A DNA stretch of 64,000 nucleotides, taken from the NCBI GenBank assembly GCA_963580455.1, contig OY756972.1:8385001-8449000 (forward strand), in the 5' to 3' direction. The notes beneath the pieces were generated by a model. The model saw only the letters and a program-made list of their open reading frames with translations, was not told the DNA's origin and did not search any database. Shown piece after piece: positions 35,122 to 45,648 of this stretch. The DNA comes from Euonymus europaeus. Taxonomy: Eukaryota; Streptophyta; Magnoliopsida; Celastrales; Celastraceae. The position numbers were made by a program, and so were the translations under genes. The first letter of the stretch is position 1. The number at the start of each line of letters is the position of its first letter.

Positions 35122-35661
35122 CTTTCCTCCAGGTTGATCCTTCAGACCTGACTCACCGCTCTCAACGATTCTAGTAAGGAAAGGTGCGTTGTCCGTCTTT
35201 GATTGGGAAGTCCAGGTAGAGTGACTCTCATTGCTATCAGTGAAATGATTCTCTTTCTCTAATCTCTTTGTAGAGGTATACCAAGGGAAATGTATGTGAG
35301 AGCGTCGTAAACCGAGTATCGCTAAAATCGAGACTCAGGTCAAGGATATCAGATAGACGAAAAGTACTTTCCCTCGTATGGAGAACAAATCCTATCTCTT
35401 ATCTCTCTAGTTCCGGAACTCTTGGCAAGCTAAGTCTCTGGAGCTGTAACCATAGTTTGCGAGGGTCCGAAGGAGAAAGTCGTAGCTTGTGTGTTTTTGG
35501 AATCTGGATTGGCTTCGTCTTCCGTACCTTCACCTAATTCACCAACGTGACCGACCTCAATGTCTCAAATAACAATGGATAGGTCAATTTTTTATTTTCG
35601 ATCTTTCTATTTGACTCAGTTCAACTCTTTCCGATCTTTCTATTTGATATTTCTGATCTTT
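35122..35661. other. No gene recognised
   Basis: Mixed sequence with a duplicated TTTCTATTTGA(CT/TA)TTTC-type block near 35585-35670 (ATTTTCGATCTTTCTATTTGA, TTCCGATCTTTCTATTTGAT, TTCTGATCTTTCTATTCAAC). It lies at the 3' side of the minus-strand gene below. Confidence 0.4.
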
Positions 35662-36874
35662 CTATTCAACCCTGAGTTTTGTCAGTTTCTCTTGCATATC
35701 TCCAAACTGGATATTCCTCATACTCAAACCGTGATCCACTTGGGCTGCCATATATTCTACTGCAGATGCCAAGTCCACTCTGGCTGCATCCAATGCCTGA
35801 AACTTTGACGTGACTAGGCCTTGGAGGGATTCTATAGTAGTCTGCAATTTGTCAATTTTGGTAGAGAGGGCAGTAATGGCTTCATTGTTGACAGGAGTAG
35901 GGACAGTAACTGTTGAGGATGAAGGAGTGCCAGATGGTCCAGGAGCCTGTTGCTTGCTTCGTATGCCTGTTTTAGCATCAATTGGCGGCCTAAGGGAGAC
36001 TACTTCCTTGGTCTCCGAAACCCCAACAGAGATCAACATATTGGTTAACAATACACCAAAAGGCAACTTGATTGGACGTGATTGGTGTTCCTTAACACTC
36101 ATAATGTGATGAAAAACTATGGAAGGAAGACATATTGATTTGCCTGTTAAGATGGCATGCAGTAAACGACAATGGCGTTCATTCAATTCACCATGGTGTT
36201 CAGTAGGAAGAATATTCAAACATATGAACATGTGCAAGAGGCGGTGAGAAATTTTGAGAAATTTATGAGAAAATTTATCACCAAATGATTCACTACCTCC
36301 ATCTTCACGAAGATATGTGTGAATCTCAGAGAGAGAAGGTGCAGATGGTGGGTCAAATGGGTCAAACTCTGGGTTGTCCACCCGGGGAATGTCCATGGTT
36401 TTACTAAGAAAGGTAATCAAATGGAACACCCCTACAAAAACAAGAGACAGACCCACTGCTTGCATCATCCAAATTAAACAGATTTGAAAAGAATTCCCTT
36501 ACCAAATCTGTACACGCAAAGCCTTTAAGGTCAGTGAAGGGAGACCACGATCTTGATTCAAATATATAGGTGATTTCCGGGTCTTCCAGTGACCGAAATC
36601 GAAATTGCCGTTCTGTATTGAGAGTCCTCTCCTCAAAGAACTCCAAGTATGCAGCACGGGCTTTGGAGCATACAAAGGACACACTGCTTTGGCGTTTCTT
36701 CGGTGCCAGTTTGTAATTTATGGGTGTGTCCATCGGCAGCGATTCAGAAGCAGAGCTTTTTCGCTTCCTGGAGTTCACCATAAGAAATTTGAGAAGATGA
36801 AACCAAATTTGATGAGGTTTTGAGAATAGAACCGTACTTTTACAACTGAAAAGATTGAAGTAGCCTACACCCAA
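35662..36874 (-). pseudogene. 'Putative plant transposon protein' with frameshift
   Basis: Minus strand, two overlapping frames (36874-36404, then 36468-35662) that read the same DNA over 36404-36468. One indel near 36410-36420 splits one protein of about 400 residues. The N-terminal part is basic (NSRKRKSSASES). Then comes a conserved-looking domain (AAYLEFFEERTLNTERQFRF, FESRSWSPFTDL, LVREFFSNL, RGVPFDY). It continues in the second frame with a long helical part (LHMFICLNILPTEHHGELNE, ICLPSIVFHHIMS, RPIKLPFGVLLTNMLISVGV). The C-terminus has a Pro/Ser/Thr linker and a predicted coiled coil (ALSTKIDKLQTTIESLQGL). This matches the general layout of a large plant family annotated only as 'plant transposon protein'; its role is unknown. 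No partner transposase is nearby. Confidence 0.6.
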
Positions 36875-37274
36875 GGTTACTTTTCGACAAACAGAATGGC
36901 AACAGCGGCTTTCATGAAAGCCATGAATTGCTATATCTAAAAAAAAACATTATATAAAAAGTAATATATGACAAAAACTCCCTCTGACCACAGATCGGGT
37001 TATGCTGCTATCCCTTTTATAATAGAAGACCCAACAGCTCTATATACATATATAAAAAGCAAACCCAATTGTTCTATCTAATGATTGATCGTGCCAACAC
37101 GACGGCAAGCGGCGGACTCACACCCTCCTGGCGCTCAACGAACGATCGAGCGTAAAATCCAAGAAATTTCCTTCAGCTAGAGCGGACCCTGAGACCCCCG
37201 GTGAGTGTTTGATCCGAGATGCTCAAGCGTCACGCTGCGCTCGAGTAATGATAAATTCAACTCCTTTGGCTGTT
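36875..37274. other. No gene recognised
   Basis: AT-rich upstream flank of the transposon protein, then a GC-richer stretch (37090-37250). No open frame of note. Confidence 0.4.
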
Positions 37275-37450
37275 CTCTATTGGTTCGGGGTATATCACCA
37301 ATTACTAAAACATTTGGATGATTTAATTTCACACATTTAGAGGACTGCAATATCTGAGGTAGGTTATTGTGTGGTTACATCACTTTTTTATCTGCTTTCT
37401 AGTTTGACCACCCTCACATGAGCCCTATCTGAAGGCTACATCTAATGATA
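37275..37450. repeat. Extra copy of the ~225-bp unit of the inverted repeat
   Basis: Begins GGTTCGGGGTATATCACCAA TTACTAAAAC and ends near GAAGGCTACATCTAATGAT. It is a diverged third copy of the unit seen twice within 37572-38076, and so a partial tandem array. Confidence 0.75.
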
Positions 37451-37571
37451 AACCTCAGGCCCATCAAGGAAAAACGGAGCCACTTATCCAGTGGCTCAAA
37501 GTAAAGCCCAGCCCATAACGCAGGTCCAACAACCATAACAGATCCACTAATCCACTGACCCAAATCTTCGC

Positions 37572-38076
37572 TTGGGATATAGTAAGCATAATCTGAATCA
37601 ATTCAAAGAATAAGATTCTTTGGGTGATTTTCACACGATCAGAGAGCTCTGCAATAGCTGAGGTATGCTGGTTTGTGGTTACATCATTTATTGACCTGCT
37701 CTCTAGGTTACCACTATCTCCTGATTTAGGCTACCTGAAGGCGACATCTGATTATATGCCTTTAAAATTATTCACTACCGACTCCTAGGTTTGTTATCCA
37801 TTGGTTCAGGATATATCACCAATTACTAAAACCTTTGGATGATTTAGTTCCACAAGATCAGAGGCCTTTGCAATATCTGAGATAGGCTGTTTTGTGGTTA
37901 CATCTTTTGTTTACCTACTCTCTAGTCTGACTATCTCATGAGGTAGGCTACCCGAAGGCTACATCTGATGATATGCCTGAAAGTTGATTATTCACTATTG
38001 ACTTGGGATGCAATGATAAGAAAACAACTATTATCCTTGAAGACGATCAATGTTAGTTTAATGCCACTCTTTCTTT
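37572..38076 (+). repeat. Left arm of ~500-bp inverted repeat
   Basis: From TTGGGATATAGTAAGCATAA TC to ATGCCACTCTTTC, matched in reverse complement by 43572-44067. It consists of two related units of about 220 bp, each with GATCAGAG(A/G)(G/C)CT, GCAATA(G/T)CTGAG, TGTGGTTACATC and GGCTAC(C)TGAAGG-like phrases. The arms are roughly 85-90% alike by eye. They bracket the Ulp1-like gene. No 9-bp target duplication was found at the outer edges. Confidence 0.85.
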
Positions 38077-38799
38077 GAATCTAAGGTAGGCTGGTAAACA
38101 AGCTATAGTACGCGTACTATGTTATTGAATCATTTTTGTCTTTTGAATTCTTTTCATCTTTAATGCAGCATAAAGATAAATGACATATACTACGATTACT
38201 ATGTGATTGTAAGGGTTTTGTGCTCAAAAGAAGGCTCAAAGGTAAACCACATATAGTTCGCGTACTATGTAATGAAAGCCTTTAGGCTTAAAAGGAGGCC
38301 CAAATGCGTATTAAGTGATTCAATTGAAGATTTCTGGGCTTAAAAGGAGGCCCAAATGTTAACAACATATTGTATGCGTACTATGTGAGTGAAGCGTTTT
38401 AGGCTTCAAAGGCCGCGTTTCAGCAGTCTGCTTTGTTCAAAGGTTGTCGTGCCGATGGAGGGTTTACATGCTGAAGGCTTTAGTATCGGCTTCATTCTTT
38501 ATTGTGAGTTCTCGTAAAAGACACTTTATCATTATTAATAGTTTACGTTAAATTGGAGAGATCGATTAAGGGAGAATTTCCACTATTGATGCACTTGCAT
38601 ATTGTTAAGCCCTAATCCCTTCAACAATCCCAACCTCCAAAGACTTCAGCTTCTCCTAAATTTAGTTTCTTATGACATTTCTCGAGCTCATTTTGACACA
38701 AACTATGTCGTTCCTTGTTCAATCGAAGCGGATCCATTCTCACATTTGTATTTATTAGGGCTTACCTATATAACTAGAGAGAATTAAGCTTTTGTTATT
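38077..38799. other. Short repeats, no gene
   Basis: A phrase GGCTTAAAAGGAGGCCCAAA TG occurs twice (about 38286 and 38338), with a related copy GCTCAAAAGAAGGCTCAAAGG at 38222. The words ACTATG with GCGTACTATG recur (38110, 38200, 38262, 38372). This looks like subterminal transposon repeats. Confidence 0.55.
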
Positions 38800-39470
38800 T
38801 AGTATTAAAGAATACAATTACAATGTTCTACCATGTGAAAAGGTTGGAAACAAGTATTTTTATCTCTGGGCGTCTTATTAGGGTTTTTGATAATGTTTCT
38901 GTTTTGGTGTTTCTGTTGCTGTTTAGATGTTTATGTTTTGGTTTTGATCAAACTATTCAGATTCGAACTCCGGCTCGAGGTTGGTGATTTTTCAAAGGGA
39001 CTTTGTCGTTCCAGCAACTTTATCACAGCCGTTGGAAACTCATGATTTCTTCAGCACAATCGTCGGTCTCTTCTTCAGCACCACCGCTGGCAACTCTGAT
39101 TCCATCTCCACAAATCGAGTCCCTCCACTAACAAAACACGGAGGTTCAATGCATTGTAATTAACAAAACATGGAGGTTCAAACCGAGTTTCTCTACTTTT
39201 AGAATGCACAAAGTGATGGCACCAGTGCAGTTGATCAAGCAAATCTTCAGAGAGTTTAGTTCAAATCGAATTGTCCCTGGTTTCATAAATGTCAAATAAA
39301 CAAATTAACTAGTGTTTTTATTTAGTGTTAAAGAATACAATTACAATGTTGTTCTATGCGAAAACGTTGGAAACAAGGATTTTTATCTCTGGGAGTCTTA
39401 TTAGGGTGCTGATGTTTCGGTTTTGGTGTTTTTGTGTTGTTTAGGGCTTTTGATGTGAAAAGGTTGGAAA
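38800..39470. repeat. Direct repeat pair, ~130 bp
   Basis: 38799-38940 and 39318-39440 are direct copies. Both contain GTTAAAGAATACAATTACAA TG (first copy ATTAAAGAATACAATTACAATG), then AAAAGGTTGGAAACAAG / AAAACGTTGGAAACAAGG, TTTTTATCTCTGGG and GTCTTATTAGGG. A third partial copy of GTGAAAAGGTTGGAAACAAG is at 39452. The stretch between them has an open frame (38981-39163) without family resemblance. Confidence 0.8.
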
Positions 39471-39519
39471 CAAGGAAGGTGTTTTAGGCGTTCTAGCAAA
39501 TTGGAGGATGAGCAGGTGA

Positions 39520-39880
39520 AACCTGGGTCGATAAGTATGAGGGGCTTAAATGACTCATTTCAAGACAACTATGGGCCTGTTTGAACCCAAATAACTCGTT
39601 CATGTGATAGAGTTTTTTTTTTCAAAAAAAATCACACGTCATTAAAAAATTAATTACATGTCATTAATTAATTTTTACATAAAATAAATCCATGTCACAA
39701 AATAATTGACATGTCAGCATGGGGTTAACAGTTGACTAACCAAAGACCAATTGAAGGTCCAATTTAGACCAATCAATCAAGTACAAGGGCTTCATTCACC
39801 CATTTTGAAGTACAGGGGCCTAATTGACCCATTTCGGTAAGTAGAGGGGCCATTTTGACACTTCTCCCTATACTATACAC
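39520..39880. mobile_element. Candidate MITE-like insertion
   Basis: It begins near GGGTCGATAAGTATGAGGGG CTTAAATGA and ends with CCATTTTGACACTTCTCCC. The end region contains repeated 'AGTACAGGGGCCTAATTGACC' and 'AGTAGAGGGGCCATTTTGAC' phrases. Such 'stretch of sentence' repeats (AGTANAGGGGCNNAATTGACCC) are typical of small Mutator-like non-autonomous elements in plants. The two ends are only roughly inverted copies of each other and no target duplication was found. Confidence 0.4.
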
Positions 39881-39930
39881 TTATACTATATTAGTACAAA
39901 GCCCGCGCGTTGTGGCGGGTACTTTGATTT
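39881..39930. other. Helitron-like terminal motif
   Basis: TATACTATATTAGTACAAAG followed by CCCGCGCGTTGTGGCGGG. Plant Helitron ends often carry an AT-rich TATATTA run followed by ACCCGCGCGTTGCGCGGG. No 3' CTRR-hairpin end was matched to it. Confidence 0.3.
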
Positions 39931-40617
39931 CTATGGCTTCATTCACTGGACATTTTTGGCCAATAGTCAAGAGGCCATGAGTAATTCAAGAAATTAGTAA
40001 CATATAAGAGACTTTACCTTCAACTTTATCTTTGGGCTTTAATATTCAGTTCTTCATTATAATGAGCCACACCATAATTCAACATGTTCATGCTTAAACT
40101 ATATGTTTATTTGATTTATCTGACACTTGAGGTTTTCCTTTGACAATTTTGTAAAACTAAATGTATCTAAACGTGATTGCTATTGCTCAATAGCCAAGTG
40201 CCAAATAAATCAAGTAGCTTTAGTTGAGGGATTTTTTGGGTTAAGTTGAGCATATTAAGTATATTTTGGGATATGCATCTATAGCTCTCAAAAATTGACA
40301 TACTTCTAGGATGAATATTAAGAACCAATCAGAATCTAAACTGGAAATAGCTACTGGAATTTTGCAGCCATTGAAGAACTTGACAGGAAAAATGACGAGA
40401 TACTACAGATACTACAATCTCTAGCGAGACTTGTTACCAAAATCATAACTCCATTAGTCTCCAGTGCTGGTGAAGAAAACCCATTTGCTATTATGGGTGT
40501 AAAAACTATCGGGTTTATGCTTAACCTTTATCTGACCTTTTCTTTTCAGTTGCAAGCTACAACTACTGAAAAGAAAATGAACTAAACTTAGTCACCCGAT
40601 TTTTCAGGTAAAAAAAT
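39931..40617. other. No gene recognised
   Basis: AT-rich 3' flank of the Ulp1-like gene. No readable exon. Confidence 0.4.
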
Positions 40618-43379
40618 CTATTTATCTATAAGTCTATGCACTGCTGCCTTCTCCGCGCGAGTCCGTCGTTCTTCCCCGTAATCGCGGGACTCTGGGTGGC
40701 TTCGATGCCCGTCACTCAAAAAGTCATGCAATACGTCGGATCTGAAGTTTGCAATGTCATCTGTTGATATATTCTTTGGGATAGGAAGTCTGCTGAATAT
40801 GTGGTCCATGATGAACATGACAATTACCCCGCAGTCCAAACTGTTCAATGATAATGAGCTACATAACACATCATATTGTTAATTATACTTTTGGTTAATT
40901 ATGCTCAGTATATTACCTTTCTGGAGCTTGTTGTGGTGACTCAAGGAATGTGATATTGCCTTTTGGTTCGCATTTGAGGTGCTCTGGCATCATGTTGTTG
41001 TAGCACTTTATCTGTATGTTAAAGATAATTTATTAAAGTAATTGGAACTCTATGAAATGTTTTCAAGAACATTTGGGATAATGTTCTTACAAATTCATTG
41101 GCATCTTTTAAGTAAGGATCCCTTGCAGTTTTAATCCTTGATAGCAATGAATTGTAATGTGTCCACAATCCATCCCATGTGTCATGTACTAACAAACTCC
41201 AATGATCCGCAACAAGTTTGTCAACTTTTGCATGGATGGGGAATAAGAGGTACCTGTACTTATCACGCACCTCCATCACTTTGTCTGTCAAATGCTTTTT
41301 GAAAATCTCGATTTTGCCTATTCGTATGAATGCCTGCAACAAAACATATACTCTCTACCAAACATGGCCAGTGTTTTTGTTATTTAATTTATTAAACCAA
41401 AACGACTCATGTATACCAGACTAGAACTCGTAAAAGCAATCGTTTTGCCCATTTGAAGTTCTTGGGTGTCTTGCTCTGTCTCTGCTTTGCTCATCATCAA
41501 TATCTCCGAATATGAATCGATGACCTGGATGTGGTATCATAATAGTGTCAATAACCTATTCACATAGTGCATAAGAATTAGTTTTCATTAAATTAGTCAC
41601 TTACATTATTCGAAACCATCTCTGTGGTACATAAGGCAATAACTTCAGCGTACGAGACTGTGTTTTCACCCCAACAAATAACAGTGCTGCTATCAATTAA
41701 CAGTTAGTATTCCATTAATTACTATCAATGGAATAACCAAATCCATTGATATTAACAATGGAATTATCAATGCCTTTGTTTTAAACCAATGTAACTGGGA
41801 AAATATTGGCAGCATACTTACTCGTTCGTGCCAATTTTACATATCTTATCCAACTTCTCCCTGTCTTCTGGCAACATGAACTCGTTTCCCTTTGATTTTG
41901 ATGGAAATGGTTTTGCCTTCTTGTTTGATACATGGTCTTCCATGTTATCGACACAGACTGGATCATCTTGCTTCGTTTGTGGAGGTCTTTTCCTACAAAG
42001 TGATTTACCTTTATCCCCAGTGCTGTCTTTGTAGCCCCATTCATAATCAAAATCAAAATCTCCCGTCTTTCTTTTATTCCTTTCCTTATTCTTCAAACGT
42101 CCTATCATAGATGGTGGGGTTTTGGAAACTGCAACTTTTTGTACAGCTTTCCCCCTTTTCCTGGCTCTTACTTTTGTTATTCTTCTTCCAGTGCCTCTTT
42201 CACTGCACAAACTTGTTTGTGCTTCATTCTCTGTTTCCATCTGTGGTCCCAAATCGACAGCAGCTGCAGTTGTAGTGGGTCATACTTCTTGCAATTCATT
42301 CACAAGTGCATTCTTTTCAGTCTTCGCCTTTAGCACATCATCATTCAATATTTGTATTTGAAGAGTTAGAGTACTATTGCTCTCCTCGAGTTCACGGACT
42401 AGGTCTTTGTGCCTATCTATCTAGTTCACCCTTCAACTCTTGCACATCAGATTTCAGCAAATCAATTTCCATGGTTAGCTCGGATCAGTCAATCTCTTTT
42501 GTGATGGATAACACAGAGTTGTCTTTTTTATGAATTTCATCTCGTACTCTTTGTAATTCAGTACCTAAATCAGAATTTATTTTTTCTGCTGCAAGTTTTG
42601 CTTCTTCTAGGGCTCGAACATGATCTTTTAACTCTTGTTTTTCATTCTGTTTTATATTCAATACTTCTTTCATTTTCTCAAAATTCACTTTTTCTAAGCT
42701 TTTTTCATGCTTGATATCACTTATTCGCATCAAAAGATCTTCAACTTGCCCATCAACATTATCATCCCTTGCTGTTCTTTCATCTACAACTTTGGACGTC
42801 GCCCCGTCTATATCATTCAACTCAGCCCCAACAGGTTGTTCAATAGGCTCCCCATGACCATCAACTCCAACATTTCCATTATTGGTATCACCAAACATTT
42901 CAGTCGGCACATAAGTAGGAGAAATTAGTCTGTCCTCCATGTCAGTTGACTGCAGTTCACCTTTGTGCACCTATACAAGCAGTACAAAGTCTCAACTTAT
43001 CAATTCCATTGATAATTAATAATGGAATCTTGAGCACACACAAATTACAACTACTTCATATATATTACAATTACCAAATCTATTATTTATTTCCCATGGA
43101 ATTTAAAAACAAAAATCACAGCTTTAATAAGTGAAATATGATATAAAGTGCTCAAAATGTATTTGTTCAAACTCACTTGGCCTTTTTTTAGTGGGGCGAT
43201 GCATATTTTATCAAAATCCTCTCTTGGCCATTTCTTAGAGTTCCATTTCAGGAATCTTGGGAATCTTGACTCTTCAGTTGGTTTGAAGATTCTCTTATGC
43301 TCGCAAAACCAATATTGCAAGAAGATGATCACATCAGTTAATTATTAACTAATCAGAGTAAAGGTTCATGTATCAGTTT

Positions 43380-43545
43380 ATGTAGTCTCGTACTGTCACT
43401 TTTCACCAAGCAATAAAAGCGAGGTTGTGGATATATGATGTTTATCGACTGAGTATAAAAGCGAGGTTGTGGATATATTTAGAAAGTCACTTTTCACCAA
43501 GCAATAAGTATTAACAATATTATGAGAGTTATTAGAAAGTTACTT
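43380..43545. repeat. Short direct repeats in Ulp1 intron
   Basis: GTCACTTTTCACCAAGCAAT A and AAAAGCGAGGTTGTGGATAT AT each occur twice within 160 bp (43397/43482 and 43416/43452). Part of the spacer between the right arm of the inverted repeat and the next exon. Confidence 0.8.
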
Positions 43546-43571
43546 TTCACCATTTTGTCAAACTTCTTATT

Positions 43572-44067
43572 CGATGAAAGAGTGGCATTAAACTAACATT
43601 GATTGTCTTTAAGGATAATGGTTGTTTTCTCGTCATTACATCCTCTAAGACAATAGTGAATAGTCAACTTTAAGGCATATCATCAGATGTAGCCTACCTC
43701 ATGAGATAGTTAGAGTAGAGAACAGGTAAAAAAGCGATGTAACCACAAAACAGCCTACCTCAGATATTGCAGAGGCCTCTGATCGTGCGAAACTAAATCA
43801 TCCAAAGGTTTTAGTAATTGGTGATATATCCTGAACCAATGGAGAACAGCCCTAAGAGTTGGTAGTGAAATTTTTTGAAGCATATCATCAGATGTAGCCT
43901 TAAGGTAGCCTACATCAGGAGATAGTGGTAACCTAGAGAACAGGTCAATAAATGATGTAACCACAAACCAGCCTACCTCAGCTATTGCAGAGCTCTCTGA
44001 TAGTGTGAAAATCACCCACACAATCTGATTCTTTGAATTGATTCAGATTATGCTTACCATATCCCAA
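43572..44067 (-). repeat. Right arm of ~500-bp inverted repeat
   Basis: Reverse complement of 37572-38076. The outer edge reads (minus strand) TTGGGATATGGTAAGCATAA TC. The GTAAGC just inside the edge looks like the splice donor of an upstream exon of the Ulp1 gene, so this arm may lie in that gene's first intron rather than mark the end of a transposon. It carries two ~220-bp units; the left side of the locus carries three. Confidence 0.85.
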
Positions 44068-44260
44068 AGAACCTTTTCAGTTGCCTCATGCCTCTTTGTT
44101 TCAGCATCACTGACTAGATTGGATCTATCTATTTCGCTCTCAAATTTCCTCCTTCGATTTGTCTCTCAAGTCTCGAACATTTTCGTTTTGAATATATCAT
44201 ATTTATCGACGATGTCTCAACTGAACAGTTCTTTTCTGGTTGCCTGGCTCTTGAGACAAT

Positions 44261-44753
44261 TTGTTTTAACAAATGCAATTGGACCAGCCCAAGAAAGTAA
44301 GAGAGGAAAATTAAATAAAATAATAAAAAAGGTGATAGAAAGATAATAAAATAAGAATTTTTTGTTTATTAAAATGGTAACTATTCATTCTTCCAGATTA
44401 AAACCACACTAATCATATGAAGTAACCAAGCACTATAACGGGCTCACGACATTGGCATGAGTAAGGCCCAGATTGATGCATCCAAAGCCCAAATTACTTC
44501 ATTTACGTCTTGTGAATCAAATAAGGAATTATGAAACAGCCCATACGAAGACAGAGAATCCCAAAAGACGGGCTTCTCTGTCTTCGTAAATGTTGGCTTG
44601 TTGCGTATAGGGCAACTCTGATTCCAGTTACTCGCTCAGTCTGAATCGCCATCTCTTTCAAATTCTCTCAGCTTCATCAGGTATGCTTCATCATCTCTGT
44701 AACTCTCTCTTTGATTCATCATCTCCGCCTCTCACTCTCTGTCTCTCATTTAT
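44261..44753 (+). promoter_or_regulatory. Possible promoter and 5' leader of the downstream host gene
   Basis: Intergenic DNA ending in a C/T-rich leader-like stretch (about 44630-44758: CGCCATCTCTTTCAAATTCT, CTCTCAGCTTCATCAGGTAT). CATCAG followed by GTATG could be a leader exon with a splice donor at 44681. A duplicated AAGACAGAGAATCCC / GGCTTCTCTGTCTTCG pair near 44550-44590 forms a small inverted repeat. The LTR element begins right after. The assignment as promoter of the gene at 59581 is inference. Confidence 0.35.
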
Positions 44754-44758
44754 GTCTC

Positions 44759-44954
44759 TGATGAGATACTTGTATCTCATGTTTATGTATTTATTTCTTA
44801 ATTATGTATTTTTCTGGGATGATTACTGTTTTGCCCTTTTGATCAGTCTTTTAAGGGGCTGTCTTGCTTTGGTTATGGTTATCAAAGAACAAATATCTTG
44901 CTTTTATTCCTTCTTCTTCTTTTATCTATCTTCTCTGGGTTACGGGTGCCATCA
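44759..44954 (+). repeat. 5' LTR of the gene-capturing element
   Basis: 196 bp, TG...CA. Highly similar to 58526-58731 apart from about eight substitutions and the lack of a 10-bp TTCTTGCTTC-type block. It contains no obvious TATA box other than TATTTATTTC. Confidence 0.93.
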
Positions 44955-44956
44955 TT

Positions 44957-44970
44957 TTGGTATCGGAGCC
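44957..44970 (+). other. Primer-binding site (initiator Met tRNA type)
   Basis: TTGGTATCGGAGCC, one base from TTGGTATCAGAGCC, the complement of the 3' end of plant initiator methionine tRNA. It lies two bases after the LTR end. Confidence 0.88.
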
Positions 44971-44978
44971 AGGTTTTG

Positions 44979-45146
44979 ATGCGACCTATACCTCAAACCA
45001 CTGGCAACCGCCAGGAAATGGAATTTGAGTTAGCTCGTTACAGAGACACTACGGATGCTCGACTTCGGTCCTTCACGGCTGCAGTAGAGCTTATTGCGTC
45101 GGACCAAGAAGCATTCCGGCGAGACCTGCTATCTGACATCCGATAG
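44979..45146 (+). pseudogene. gag-like N-terminal fragment
   Basis: ATG at 44979, nine bases after the primer-binding site, opens MRPIPQTTGNRQEMEFELAR, then YRDTTDARLRSFTAAVELIA and SDQEAFRRDLLSDIR before a TAG. The charged helical sequence is what the first residues of gypsy gag leaders look like. Past the TAG the frame continues with a Pro/Ser/Thr-rich stretch (LFQNSSTPTSPSPRSPFPKN), as in gag linkers. No capsid domain follows. It is the only retroviral-type coding remnant in this element. Family assignment is tentative. Confidence 0.5.
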
Positions 45147-45648
45147 CTGTTCCAAAATAGTTCAACACCAACATCTCCTTCACCCAGGTCACCTTTCCCT
45201 AAGAACTCCACCCCTCTGTTACCTACTCCGACAACCACAGTAAACAACCATGCCAACTCCACCACCTTCACTTATGCTGCCAATTCCACCTTCAACTGCA
45301 CTGTCTCCATCGATGGGGTCTTCCATTGTTTTTGGCTCGTTCCTGGAGACTCATCCTCTCCCGGTCCACTCCCCTCCCAATACAATCTATCAGTTTCAAA
45401 ATTCACACGAATCTCACTCCATTTTCCGTGAAAAACCATCGAAGATGGCCGATGTTGCAGACTCTACTACCTTCGTTGTTCTCAAACAAGGAATCCCAAA
45501 GATCGACAAAAATCTCCAGCGACAACCAGAGTCTTTATCCGACCTCCTTTCTCCTATTATTGTACCAGAAGAATCTCAACCAACGCCCATGGTTGTTCCT
45601 CCTCCCAAAGAAAAGCCAAAACTGGATTTTGAAGCACAAAACATAGTC
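45147..45648 (+). other. Unidentified segment between gag start and threonine synthase
   Basis: In the frame that later reads the transit peptide, this segment is open from 45250. It encodes a Pro/Ser-rich stretch and then KMADVADSTTFVVLKQGIPK and ESLSDLLSPIIVPEESQPTP, leading without a stop into the threonine synthase start codon at 45649. It could be gag spacer, 5' untranslated sequence of the captured transcript or another captured coding fragment. I do not recognise it. An ATG at 45444 would make a fusion to the transit peptide. Confidence 0.4.

Larger units (their letters stand above)
40618..44260 (-). pseudogene. Ulp1-type (C48) cysteine protease gene, multi-exon, decayed
   Basis: Minus strand. 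Plausible exons, each with GT...AG junctions: 43332-43177 (FLQYWFCEHKRIF, FPRFLKWNSKKWPREDFDKI); about 42970-41815 (long acidic coiled coil with LEKVNFEKMKEVLNIKQNE, then a basic nuclear-type stretch RRITKVRARKRGKA); about 41690-41610; about 41545-41410 (MGKTIAFTSSSLV); 41342-41095 (KVDKLVADHWSLLVHDTWDG LWTHYNSL); 41010-40917; and 40869-40618 (SLNSLDCGVIVMFIMDHIFS). The DHW histidine and DCGV cysteine are the expected catalytic residues of SUMO-protease-like Ulp1 domains. At least two stops break the coiled-coil exon (near 42482 and 42285). A possible first exon is at about 44260-44060 (KRHEATEKVLWDM before GTAAGC). Ulp1 domains of this type are often carried by plant transposons, and the flanking inverted repeats support that here. 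Confidence 0.7.

Noticed and set aside
37572..44067. A firmly delimited MULE with target duplication
   Set aside because: The bases outside the arms (CAAATCTTCGC on the left, AGAACCTTTTC on the right) do not match, so I report inverted repeats only.
45250..45646. Secreted or signal-peptide protein in the alternative frame at 45326-45646
   Set aside because: A frame shadow of the frame that runs into the threonine synthase transit peptide; no independent support.
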